A stretch of DNA of 64,000 nucleotides from Thelonectria olida (lineage: Eukaryota > Ascomycota > Sordariomycetes > Hypocreales > Nectriaceae): assembly GCA_020736575.1 (NCBI GenBank), contig JAGPYM010000003.1:2790001-2854000 (forward strand). The letters are read 5' to 3'. Shown one piece after another: positions 45,991 to 56,889 of this stretch (position 1 is its first letter; each line of letters opens with the position of its first letter). Position numbers and translations under genes: made by a program. The notes under the pieces were generated by a model that was given only the letters and a program-made list of their open reading frames with translations, ran no database searches and was not told the DNA's origin.

Positions 45991-46181
45991 ATTGAAACGT
46001 GTCTGTTTGCACCGTGTTTTCGGTGTCTCCGTCCCTGCTCGGGCACCGTTTGTTGCACTGAATCGAAGGATATTTCCTTTTGTCTATTCAGTCGAACAGA
46101 GGCGTCTCCTTTGCTTTCTTCCCCTACATATCTTTCAGACCTCCAGCTCCTCTCTCCCCCTTGATCTAGACAACATCCACA

Positions 46182-48449
46182 ATGTCTTCTGAATCTGCCG
46201 AAGTGGCGGAGGATTACCGCCTCGCGCTGGAGGACCTCTCCTCCAACATGCGATTCGAAATCAGCAACCTGACAGTGATTGCTCGAGAGAATACGGAACA
46301 TGCTTTAGCTATCGCGGAAGTCATACAACAACATATTCTCAAGGTGGGTTGATTTTACTCCTGGTCTACAAGCATTGCTTTGCCCATGTCTCTTTTGTAT
46401 TGTGAGCGCATGACTGGACATGATTGCTAACGATCCAAGTAGGCGCCTCCAATTAAGAAATTACCGGCTCTATACGTGTTGGACTCGATCGTCAAAAACG
46501 TCGGTACTCCCTACACCCTGTATTTCGGCCGAAATCTGTTCAAGACATTCATGGAATCTTATGCTGTGGTTCAACAGCCCGTTCGCCGTAAGATGGAGGA
46601 GATGCTCAGGACTTGGAAGGAGCCTGTGCCCGGGTCTATGGATAATCGACCAGTATTCCAACCCGAGCTGGTGCGGCCAATTGAAAACGCTCTTATGAAG
46701 GTTAGGGCTGCGTCCATGCCGACTCAAGGCCCTATCCCAGGCAGACCTCGAGCGCCAATGCCTCATCGCGATACCCCTACACCTCCTGGTATGCGAGGCC
46801 AAGGAGTATCACCAGGCTATCCAGCACAATATCCACCGCCCAATGGCAATTCTCCCTTTCCCGGTCAACAGGTGAGCCACCCCTCTACATCACGAACGCT
46901 CATGCGCCCTTACTTACGATACCAGGCCCCCTTCTACCCTCCGCATTCAACTCCCCAACCTGGAGGCTCAGCACAAGCACCATTCCAACCTCCATATCTT
47001 GGAGCGTATGGAGGCCCTGCCTCAGCAGGGATAAGCATAGAAACATTGAAGAATGACATTCAGAACCTGATTGTGGCGACTAGGGCAGAGGTTTCGCGCA
47101 ATCCGCATGATACTAGTGTTCAAAACAGATTAAGAGCACTCGTGGATCTCCAAGGCATTCTGCAGAGCACCAGCCTGCCGCCGGACCAGCTTGAGCTCAT
47201 TAAGAACAAAGTAACCGATCTTGCTGCTTCTGTAAACATGAGGGTTTCGTCGAGCCAGACGCCAACCCCTATTCCTACATCCGTACCCCCTCAGGCACCG
47301 CCGGCGCCTCCCGTGGCTGTAGCTCCTTCAACGGGACCTGCCGCCCCGGCCCAGGGAACCGTGACTCTCGACTCGCTGTTCGGGCCCGGAGCGTTGGCGG
47401 CCTTGATGGCAAGAGGGGCGACGCCGACTCAGAACTCGGCGCCGAAGGCAACTCCTCCTCCCTTTGCCAATGTGGCTATACGATCACCACCACCCAACCA
47501 TTCTGAGCTGCCAAAGCCTACCCCCGCCCCGGCCGCGCAAGTAGCACCGAACCAGAACCCGATGGGGCTGCTCGACCAACTACGAGCCGCTGGTCTGCTC
47601 CCATCTGCTACTCCCCCCGCCCCCGCTGCCGCACCGGCCCCCCCTCCTATATCGATATTCCCCCCCAATATTGCCAGTATCTTGGCTGCTACCAAGGCGG
47701 CCGCAGCCAGAACTGAGACTCCAGTAGGGGGGATCAGCTCAATCTCCCTGAAACAACCGTAAGTTCTGAACCATGACGAACTTGTGTGTATGAATGACAC
47801 TGACTGAACTTATAGCTTCCATCCCTCACTGCTCTCTGGACTCTACGATGCTCTTGGACCCCCTTGCACCCAGTGTGGCCGACGATTCAAGGCGGATGCA
47901 GAAGGTAGAAAGATGAAGACAGCTCACATGGACTGGCACTTTCGAGTCCATCAGCGCACCAGCGAAGCCGAGAAGCGAGGCATGCACCGAAGTTGGTATG
48001 TGGACCAACATGTAAGTAAACCCCCTCCTTTGCTGGTATCATATGTGATGACTAACTTTGCGCAGGACTGGCTCAAGTCTCGAGAAGTGGTCGATGCAGA
48101 TCACACGCCTGCACCCGAAGAGGCGTCAGCAAAGGCTTCCAAGGAAGCGGAAGCAAAGCCCAAATACATCCCTGTGCCAGAACCATCGAAGGGCATTAAT
48201 ACAGTGTGTCCCATCTGCCAGGACCGTTTCGAGAACAAGTGGTTGGACACTGCCCAAGAGTGGGTGTGGTTGGACACGGTGCTCGTGGGCAACCGGGCAT
48301 ATCATGCGTCGTGCCATGCCGAGGCGACACGGGACCGTGAAAGCACGCCTGGTTTGGCACGGTTGGCACCAGAGCCGGTGCTCGGAAAGCGCAAGGCGGA
48401 GACGAGCATCTCGTCACCGAAAGTGAGGTCGCTAAAGACATCTGCTTAG
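46182..48449 (+). CDS. PCF11: cleavage/polyadenylation factor IA subunit Pcf11
   Basis: Nuclear factor coupling RNA polymerase II CTD phospho-Ser2 to 3'-end cleavage and termination. Exons 46182-46343, 46443-46871, 46926-47758, 47816-48011 and 48066-48449; 667 residues. N-terminal CTD-interacting domain at about 5-135 (EDYRLALEDLSSNMRFEISN; LPALYVLDSIVKNVGTPYTL; GRNLFKTFMESY). Long Pro/Ala/Gln-rich middle. A zinc finger flanks the Clp1-binding region: CTQCGRRFKADAEGRKMKTA with MDWHFRVHQR, then WYVDQHDWLKSREV, and a second Zn site CPICQDRFENKWLDTAQEWV with YHASCH. All five joins keep frame. Confidence 0.95.
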
Positions 48450-48852
48450 AGGCTGTCTTGACGAGCTTACAACAAGACGATTCATTTTTGTGGCCATATA
48501 CTAAACTTGACCGAAGGCGGCGTTTTGGGTGCATTGTTAGGCGTGTGGAAGGGCGGCTGCTTGGGAAGACGACATGCATAAGCAGGAGAGAACTGCTTTA
48601 TTCGTGCTTGATGAAAGGTTTTATTATATCATGGGAGGCAAGATGTCACTCTGGCGCGTTGAAGAGGGATGTTGTGGGTGGAGAGGCGGTTTACCTCATG
48701 ATTTGCTAGAAACACAATAGATTTTGGGCTTTGCCTTTGATGTTTGCTCAATCCTGATTTCGTGCATGGAGTCTGGGCCGTGGAATGTTACCTTTCGACA
48801 CCCTTATACATGCATGTTTGTGTCAGCCAGGTACTTGGGCGGCACTCAGTAC
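48450..48852. other. PCF11 3' flank up to the mobile element
   Basis: About 400 bases of normal composition, ending at the target-site TA. No gene seen. Confidence 0.45.
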
Positions 48853-48854
48853 TA

Positions 48855-49643
48855 CAGTGGTGTGCAAAAGTTCCGACAACTTTTAAAAGTGGATAAGTTT
48901 AAAAAGAAATCTTCTTACTTTAAAGCTATATAACTAGCTATATATAAGAGAAAGTAGTTTTAGAAAAAATACTCTATTATTTTTTAAAAGCTAATTAATA
49001 TATTTTATATTTTTATATATTATATTTAAAAGAAATAGAATTTTAATATATTTTTTAAAATATTAAATCTTATATTTATAATTTTTAAAACTCTTAAAAT
49101 TTAAATTTAAATAAATATATAATTATAATAGTTATATATATTATAATAAAAAGATATTTTAATTAAAAGCTATTATTATATAATATAAAGAAACTTTTTT
49201 AAAATAGTTATTAAATAATTTTTAAATAACTTTTAAAAATATTATTAAAATATTTATATTTTAATAAGTTTTTAAAAGAAATTATTTAAAAATATAACTA
49301 GATTTTAATATTAATATTTAATATATAATATATAATTATATATAATAAATTATATAAAAGTATAAAAATCTATTAAAATATTTAAATTATAAGTATTTAT
49401 TTTTAATTTTTTTAAAATTCTTTTTTTTTTTTTAAAAAAACTTTATATTTTAAGTATTTTTAAATCTTTTAATCTATTATAAAATTTATAATTTTAAATC
49501 GTATTATAATATATAGTTAATAAATATATTAAATTATTTTTTTTAGTATTTATTTCTTTTTATTATACTATTTAAATTGCTCTTAAAAAGTATAAGTTTT
49601 AGTGTAAAAGTGGGACATTGTCGGAACTTTTGCACACCCACTG
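48855..49643. mobile_element. RIP-degraded Tc1/mariner-type element relic
   Basis: Terminal inverted repeats: left end CAGTGGTGTGCAAAAGTTCC from 48855, followed by GACAA; right end is its reverse complement with one extra G, ending CCACTG at 49643. Both ends abut TA (48853-48854 and 49644-49645), the Tc1/mariner target duplication, and the inverted identity continues five bases further out (AGTAC/GTACT). The roughly 730-base interior is almost entirely A and T with no ORF, the end state expected of C-to-T RIP on both strands. The element is about 789 bases, so it is either a deleted copy or a MITE. No transposase can be read. Confidence 0.8.
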
Positions 49644-49645
49644 TA

Positions 49646-49973
49646 GTACTAGTAGTTATGGATGTCGTCTGTCGAGGCTAAAATTGCAGTGAACGAGCCC
49701 TACAGTACGTACCGCCATTAAACGCCCGGGAGTCAAACGGCGTGACACCGCGTCATAACTTTAAACTCGTACCGCCAAAATTCAATCACGTCGCGTTTCC
49801 ACTTCGACTATTGGTACTTTGTCGCCCAGCCAATCTGAGTCGAATGAGTGCAACTACCTGACGATAGAGCCGATCCCTTTTGCTTCGTACACATTGATCG
49901 CTCAACTTGATGCCACCACTATCCATCCACCGAGACCCCGTTCGAGTTCCTTAAAGGGACAGCAGCCTCGACC
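49646..49973. other. MGS1 upstream region
   Basis: 328 bases between the element and the MGS1 start. The element therefore forms the distal edge of the MGS1 promoter. No specific site noted. Confidence 0.4.
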
Positions 49974-51635
49974 ATGGCGGTCGACTGCCCCCTCTGCCAC
50001 AAGCCCGTCACGTCTGAGATTAATAAACATCTTGACTCCGAGTGCGAGGGCTTCATCCGCGACCAAGAGAAAGGCCCGACGCCGCCGCAATCCCAGACTC
50101 CGCAACCTGCCACCCAGAAACGCTCCGCCTCCAACTTCTTCTCCACCCCCGCGCCAAAGAGACAAGCCGCTCCCGATGGAACTAAGATCATTACACCCCT
50201 GGCCAACTCGGCCTTGAAGCCCGTCACGGGGAAGAAGAGGTCGTTTGAGGAAGCCTTGGGTGCTGGAATCCCTGGGAAGCTTGATACTGTAGCCGAGGCG
50301 ACGAATGGCGAGACGACATCGGCAACACCAACAGTAGCTAAGCAGGAGGATGGGAGAGCCGCCAAGAAGACAAAGACGCAACGGTCAGCTCCGTTGGCAG
50401 AGCGAATGCGCCCTCAGACGCTCGACCAAGTGTGTGGGCAGGAACTCGTGGGCCCCAATGGCGTTCTCAGGTCCCTCATCGAGTCTCATCGGGTGCCGTC
50501 CATGATCCTCTGGGGCGCTTCAGGGACGGGCAAGACGACGATAGCGCGGTGCATATCCAACGTTGTCGGCAGTCGTTTCATCGAGCTCAACGCCACTAGC
50601 ACAGGCGTCTCCGAGGTCAAGAAGCTCTTCCAAGAAGCCGCCAACGACCTCGCGCTCACGGGCCGGAAAACTATCATCTTCTGTGACGAGATTCACCGGT
50701 TTAACAAAGCACAGCAAGACGTCTTTCTCAAGCCTGTCGAGGCTGGCACCGTTACCCTCATTGGCGCCACCACCGAGAACCCGTCCTTCAAAGTCGCAAA
50801 CGCTCTCTTGTCTCGCTGTCGAACCTTCACCCTCCAGTCTCTCACGACTGATGACGTTGTCACCATCCTCAAACGCGCAATCAAAGAGGAAGAGTCCGTC
50901 TACCCACCCACGCCCCTGCTCGACGACGCCATGATCGCATACCTTGCCCGCTTTAGCGATGGAGACGCCCGCACCGCCCTCAACCTCCTCGAACTCGCCC
51001 TCTCTCTCACCTCTCGCGAGGGCATCACCCAAGAAGATATCAAAGTCTCCCTGACGAAAACTCTCGTATACGATCGCGCTGGCGATCAGCACTACGACAC
51101 GATCTCGGCCTTCCACAAGTCTGTACGCGGCAACGACCCTGATGCTGCGCTTTACTACCTCGCCCGCATGCTCCAGTCTGGCGAGGATCCGTTGTTCATC
51201 GCCCGTCGCATGGTTGTCATTGCGTCCGAGGACGTAGGCCTTGCCGACAACACCCTCCTCCCTCTTGCCACGGCGACTTATACGGCCACTCAGCAGATCG
51301 GTATGCCCGAGGCCCGTATTCCTCTCGCTCACTGCACCGTTGCCCTCTGTGCCGCGAAGAAGAGCACCCGCGCATACCGGGCCCTCAACAACGCCTACGC
51401 CGCCCTGCGAGAGCCCGGCGTGGCCAGCCTGCCGGTCCCCCTGCACCTGCGGAATGCGCCAACCCGCCTGATGCGCGATCTGGGTTATGGGGCCGAGTAC
51501 AAATACCCGCCGAATTACCGTGACGGACTTGTGAAGCAGACGTATTTGCCCAACGAGCTCGTGGGGAGGACGTTTCTTGAGGATCGAGACTTGGGTACCG
51601 AGCAGGATCCCGACTTGGACATGGGAGGAACTTAA
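49974..51635 (+). CDS. MGS1: replication-fork AAA+ ATPase Mgs1 (WRNIP1/RarA family)
   Basis: Clamp-loader-like ATPase that binds ubiquitinated PCNA and guards stalled forks. Intronless, 553 residues. N-terminal Rad18-type UBZ4 zinc finger with Cys5, Cys8, His19 and Cys24 (CPLCHK...HLDSEC), a disordered basic linker containing KKTKTQR, then the AAA+ core: ERMRPQTLDQVCGQ, Walker A WGASGTGKTT (about 180-189), Walker B with FCDEIHRFNKAQQD (about 236-249), sensor GATTENPSFKV, arginine finger region ALLSRCRTF. The C-terminal RarA domain has ASEDVGLADNTLLPLA, and tetramerisation segments follow to GYGAEYKYPPNYRDGLVKQT. Length and order match eukaryotic Mgs1. Tail to tail with YEN1. Confidence 0.96.
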   Translation: MAVDCPLCHKPVTSEINKHLDSECEGFIRDQEKGPTPPQSQTPQPATQKRSASNFFSTPAPKRQAAPDGTKIITPLANSALKPVTGKKRSFEEALGAGIPGKLDTVAEATNGETTSATPTVAKQEDGRAAKKTKTQRSAPLAERMRPQTLDQVCGQELVGPNGVLRSLIESHRVPSMILWGASGTGKTTIARCISNVVGSRFIELNATSTGVSEVKKLFQEAANDLALTGRKTIIFCDEIHRFNKAQQDVFLKPVEAGTVTLIGATTENPSFKVANALLSRCRTFTLQSLTTDDVVTILKRAIKEEESVYPPTPLLDDAMIAYLARFSDGDARTALNLLELALSLTSREGITQEDIKVSLTKTLVYDRAGDQHYDTISAFHKSVRGNDPDAALYYLARMLQSGEDPLFIARRMVVIASEDVGLADNTLLPLATATYTATQQIGMPEARIPLAHCTVALCAAKKSTRAYRALNNAYAALREPGVASLPVPLHLRNAPTRLMRDLGYGAEYKYPPNYRDGLVKQTYLPNELVGRTFLEDRDLGTEQDPDLDMGGT

Positions 51636-51996
51636 GAGACATTATCAAGCATAAAGGAAAGGCGATTTGGAATAGATGGGAAAAAGGTTGGACATTACAA
51701 CAGGAACAATGGGCTTTAGAAAGAATCCTGTGTACCCAAAAGGCTGGGTCATTAAACTGTACTAATAGGCATAGCTGGACGAAGGAATGATACCAAAAAG
51801 GCGCATCTATTTTCATAGTTTTGTATATCAGATACTGATATCCCATGTCTCGTTCCCATTTGTGGCATTACACATCGATGTCCCATAACTGTCGTGATGC
51901 CATGGCCCCCAAAACGCCTTAAGAAACCCCTTCCAATGTCGCCTCTAGAGCACTTGAGAAACCTCTTTAAGAAGGAAGACTTCGTGCCTCGTGCCT
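51636..51996. other. convergent 3' flanks MGS1/YEN1
   Basis: 361 bases, no gene seen. Confidence 0.5.
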
Positions 51997-54418
51997 TTAG
52001 TCATCTCCCGTCAAATCTATAAAGACAACATCACTCATCCGAGCCACGGCCCCACGAGCACCCTTACGCTGCAGTGACACGCTCTCCTCGGCTATGCGGT
52101 CCTCATACTCGTCAACTTCGACCTCAACTTCCTTGACAAATCCCACGGCGCTGGTGCGCGGGACATATAGCTTCTTCTTCTGCACAGGGGCTGGATTGGG
52201 ACTGGTGCTGTCACTTCTGTTTACGTGATTGAGCACATCCTTCCGGCGTTTGCCAGGCGACAATGCAGAGGGGCGGGCGAGAAGGGTAGAGAGGTCTTCA
52301 AGGTCGGACCCAGAGTCACTCCAGTCGCTCAGAGGCTTTGATGGCGGTTTTTCTTGGATCGGTTGTTCCGGCGCCCGTTTGGGTCGACCAAGCTGACTGG
52401 ACTGGGCCAGTTGGCTCGAGGCACCAGATGCAGACGTACCCGGCGTTCTTGTTGCAAACATGTCTATCGAGGTCTGCTTCAGTCTCCCACTTTGAGACGA
52501 GCTAGGAACGGGTAGTTCCACCCTGCTCCTCGTCTTACCCCTTCGGTGCCGTTCTTCGTCCCTCACTTCCGCAGGATTGCTCGATGCCAGAATCGAGCGC
52601 ACCGACTCAGGCAGTTCCTGGCTGCAGCTGTCACTGCCAAACAAGCGCCGGGGCGGTAGGGACGGGGAGGCGGGAGGTGAATCCACCGGACAGGGCGGGC
52701 TAGATGAGATGATAATCGCTTCGTGGCGGGTTCTAGGTGTCGTTTGTGAGCTGGCCAACGTCCAGGGTTTCTTCTGTCGGACCGGGCTGTTGGTCGGCGA
52801 AGGCGTAGTAGATTGCTTACTTGATTCCAATGGGGACGATGGTACCCGTATTCGTCGTGCCGCTGAAGGTTTCGTAGATGCCGAGTTCTTCTTGATGATG
52901 TGGACGTACTGATCAATCGCACTAGCAGCCATGCCTGTTTTAGCCTTGCCCTTCGAGCTGATAGCCTTCTTTTTGGCTGGTGCCTTTTGTATCTTTCGTG
53001 CTGCTTTGGCTGCCTCTGCTGCCTCCCATTCTTCAACACTGGAGGGAATCAGATGTCTGGCCACGGCCTCGAGTACCCAAACAAGTTCAAGCTTTGAAGG
53101 GTCATACACCCTAGTCGTGACCCCTTTGGACGATTCATCATCGAGATCATCATCGCTGTTCAGGGCTAGTCCATCTCGACTTGATGGGATCTCGCCCACC
53201 TCCTCTTCTTCAGGCAACCGAATTATCTCCCCAGGGACAAAGGATAGGCGAAGCTCTGGGGTGGCATCTGTGCTGAAATGGGTTCTCCGTCCAGTGATCT
53301 GCTTTACCAGCTCACCATCCCCTTGTATCTTGTCAACCAAGAGGGATGGGCCCAGGGCACGAACAAACTTCACTAAATCCCACCCAAATGTTTCTCTAGT
53401 GAATTCTCTGAGGGGCTTGAGATGCAAGTCTCGTTTCTGGAATCTTTCGCGTACAGCGTCGAGAGTTGACTGCGGCGATACAACCGGATGGGTATAATAG
53501 CGAAGAACCTCAAGGCGTGGAAAGTCTTCTGGTATTGTAAGGGCCTTATGTTTTGTCCTGAAGTAACCGCTTTCGTTCGTTCGTAGCTCGTGTACTAATG
53601 AAGCTGTCCATTCCTGGATTCCAGCCAGGCTGTCCCCGACCTTCTTGAGTCGACACAATGACTTTCCAAAGCCAGCTTTGGCAGCTTCACAGGCCACCTT
53701 GACACCACAGCCAGGAATACCGGCTGGTAAATAGTCACCGCCGCTCATAAGAGCAACAAGGACCATGCCCTCCCTATCAAGGCCTAGTTCCTTGGTTTCG
53801 TATAGTGAGACGTGAGTTGGGCTACTGCCCTTCCCCTCTGCCGACCAGTTGCGCAGCGTTCTGGTGCAGCCAAACATTATGGTATCGACATCTTCGCTTA
53901 GCACCGCATCGACGATGCCGTGTTTCTGTAGGAGAGCGCACTCGGCCTCGGCCTCGGCCGGTGCATCGTGAGTTGTGAAACCAAATAGTTGGATTAATCT
54001 CTTTGCAGATGCGGTGGCGAGAGCATCTCCACGACCGAAGGATCGCTTGTTTCGCTTGAACGCAGGTTTTTTCGGGCCATCAAAGACAAAGATGGGTTCG
54101 ATGGGCGTTCCGAGGAGTCGGGCCAGACGGTAGAAGAGAGTTCGAATAGCAGGATTGGCACCGCCTGGGATGCAATTAGATCAAATACGCACAATTGAGT
54201 GAGTGGACTCGAGATACCTCGCGCTGCTTGAGCTTGGAACTGCCATATTGCAATATCGATAGCAATGCGAAACGGGCGACCCGAATTCACGAAGCTGTCG
54301 GCGGCCAGCTTCGAGAGGGAGACGCGCTGGCCCGGGCCGAGCTCGGGGTAGATGCTGCCAGAGTCAGAATTGATGTAGAGAACAAAAAGATGCTAATTAA
54401 ATACCCTGGGATGCCCAT
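51997..54418 (-). CDS. YEN1: Holliday-junction resolvase Yen1/GEN1 (XPG family)
   Basis: Rad2/XPG-class nuclease resolving Holliday junctions. Exons 54405-54418 (only 14 bases, MGIPG), 54218-54354 and 51997-54164; 772 residues. The N-terminal XPG region has MGIPGIYPELG (the GEN1-type MGI/MGV start), RIAIDIAIWQFQAQAARGG and EPIFVFDGPKKPAFKRNKR. The XPG-I region has APAEAEAECALLQKHG and AVLSEDVDTIMFGC with metal-binding Asp/Glu residues. The helix-hairpin region is LMSGGDYLPAGIPGCGVKVA. After about residue 340 comes a chromodomain-like stretch (YDPSKLELVWVLEAVARHLI) and a long disordered Ser/Pro-rich tail with basic patches (KRRKDV) suited to cell-cycle control by phosphorylation, as known for yeast Yen1. 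The 14-base first exon explains why the start is easily mis-annotated. Confidence 0.92.
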
Positions 54419-54692
54419 CTGGAGTGCACGCAGCCTCCAGGGCTGACTTTCTTGGTGGGGGTTGAGAAGGGTGAGGTTGGAGATTCCCAGCGTCACCGCG
54501 GTTACCAGTGTTGACTTCCAAGTGTCGGCGAATCGGCAGTGAAAAACGCCGACATTGAACGCTTTGCCCGACCAACCAGAGACGCGCACGAAGCTACAGC
54601 AATATCGACACAACATCACCGCCAGACAGACAATATCTCACTTCAGCAACAACCCGGAAAATCAAGAGGAACAATATTCTAGAATTGCGGCC
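54419..54692. promoter_or_regulatory. shared divergent promoter YEN1/ARP10
   Basis: 274 bases between start codons. No motif recognised. An in-frame upstream ATG for ARP10 at 54555 would add 46 atypical residues and is not preferred. Confidence 0.5.
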
Positions 54693-56423
54693 ATGGCCTC
54701 TGGTGCAGGACCGACTCTTGCTCACCGGAGCGTGGCCAGCATTCGCTCAGGGCCCCCTCAAGGAAGTCCATCCGCACCCCACACACCAACCAGAAGCTCC
54801 ATCGCCCAAACGTATGGCTCACCGTCGACCGTGCGTGCTGATGATGATGTCGTCGTGATTGAGCTGGGTTCAAGGCATATTCGCGCAGGGTTTGCCGGCG
54901 ACTCACATCCAAAGACGACGCTGCGGTGCGGCCCGGACGACCAGCGGCGGGTGGGAGATTTCAGGAGTTGGCAAGCTCCGACTCCGGGAGAGAGTGTCGG
55001 GTTGGACTGGTCGTCTGAGCATGAGTTCTGGCGTTATGATTTGCGTGAAATTGACCTGGGCCTTTTTCAAGACAAGCTTGAGCGGGCGTTGAGAGATGCG
55101 TTCACCAGGTATGTTTGAGCTCACACCTACACTCATCCCGAGACACACACTCATATGAGATCAAGATTCCTCCTCATTGATTCGCGGCCTAGACGGCTGG
55201 GCTTAGTCCTAGACCCTGCTGTGCCCGTGCCGTTATTGACAGCAACTCTGGATGCACTTTTCAACCGATTCCAGTCTCCTACTATTTCTCTCATGTCTGC
55301 CCCAGTCATGTCTGCCGTCTCGGCCGGTGTCCGGTCTGCTTTGGTCATTGACATGGGCTGGTCAGAAACAGTTGTGACTAGTGTCTATGAATATCGCGAA
55401 GTCAAAAGCACGCGAACAATACGAGGAGGAAGGTTTCTCTTGGACGCGCTCTACAAGGTTATACACGCTTTGATCAAGGGCACCGCCTACAACGAGGGCG
55501 ACCGAAGAGTTATTTCCTTTAAAGAATGCGACGACATCATACGTCGCGTTATGTGGTGCAGGTCATCAGCGTCCAAATCATCACAGAGACAGTCAGCGCA
55601 ATTGGAAACGGTGGAAGAACAGGACGAGACCGAATTCGAATCACCACACGCGGATGCTCAGGTCGGGGTGGCGCATGTGCCCATAAACTCAACGAGCCCG
55701 CCATCAAGCCTGGAAATTCCATTTGAGAAACTGGCTGAGATATGCGACGATGCCTTTTTTGACCCCTCGGTGGTTCAGTCGACCTTTGATGATCACGAGC
55801 TTCCTGTTCATCTCCTGGCCTACCAACATCTCCTACAATTGCCTATGGATGTAAGGGCGGTCTGCATGTCTAGAATCATCTTTACAGGCGGATGTTCCAA
55901 TATTTTGGGCGTCAAAGAGCGCATCGTCGACGACATGACGGCTATGGTCGATAAGAGAGGATGGGCGCCTGTTATTGGTAAGGGCGTGGACCAACTTCGC
56001 AACAACCCCAATATACTGAGGCAGCCAAGCGGTGGCTCGTCGCCTGGAGACGGCTCATCTTCGCCTTCGCAAGCCGGAGACGATCAAGGAGCCGAAACTC
56101 GGCGAGCAGCGGATATGCAGCCCGAGTACGACGCTATCGAGGCCAAGGTAGCACGGCAGCGAGACACAACACCACAGATGCACGGCCAATTCCGTGTGCT
56201 GCATTCGTTGGGGTCCTGGACTGGAGGAAGTCTGTTATGTCAGCTCAAGGTGCCGGCAATGGCAGTCGTTGATCGAGATATCTGGCTGCAACAGGGCGCC
56301 AACGGGGCATCTCGACCCAGCGATGTGGATGTCAAAACGCAGCAACGGCACAGCATAAATACCGGACGCGGCGGTGGTGGGCACCACAGCAATTGGACGC
56401 TGGGGATCTGGGGATATCTGTAA
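54693..56423 (+). CDS. ARP10: actin-related protein Arp10 (dynactin pointed-end, Arp11 / ro-7 type)
   Basis: Caps the pointed end of the dynactin Arp1 filament; ro-7 is the Neurospora counterpart (family knowledge). Exons 54693-55108 and 55166-56423; 557 residues. A Ser/Pro-rich leader of about 45 residues precedes the actin fold: VVVIELGSRHIRAGFAGDSH (phosphate-1 loop). After the intron come FLLIDSRPRRLGLVLDPAVP, ALVIDMGWSETVVTSVYEYR (phosphate-2) and RIIFTGGCSNILGVKERIVD (adenosine/hinge loop). Poorly conserved inserts, including an acidic one (QLETVEEQDETEFES) and a Gly/Ser-rich one, are usual for Arp10. The C-terminus WTLGIWGYL is unlike actin. The acceptor could instead be at 55157, adding three residues. 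Confidence 0.88.
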
Positions 56424-56889
56424 GAGAGATGCTTGAATGAGATATTAAAGATATGGACACCAATTGGTGGCGTGATGGTATGATACGTTAATTATTCGGG
56501 CCTATTTTTGGATGGATGAAAGAAGAGCTCCACGCGGAGGTCATGAAATGCATGATGTTGACAGGGAGGACATGGACGATATTGACAGACAATTAGAGAA
56601 GGACGGGATTTATTAGAGAGAACTGCTTTCAATATACCCCTCTTGGAAACAATTCCTTCGCTGTCCACTGCTTGAAAACGTGCTGGAAATACAACGGCTC
56701 AGTGGGTTGATAAGTGGTTGTTAGTTTTGGGTGGCTGCGGGCGCTTTGCAACGGAGTCGGGATGGCATCGGCATCCGCCCGGATAATTGCATACGGAACC
56801 CACTTTGTGTAGGTCATTCTCACACAGGTCACAACGACGTCAAGGTCTTTGGCTTTATCCAAGCCTCGCTCAGTCGCCCACAGCACACA
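56424..56889. other. intergenic; no gene seen
   Basis: ARP10 3' flank and promoter of the SerRS gene. In-frame codons back to 56731 precede the SerRS start but do not look mitochondrial. Confidence 0.4.
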
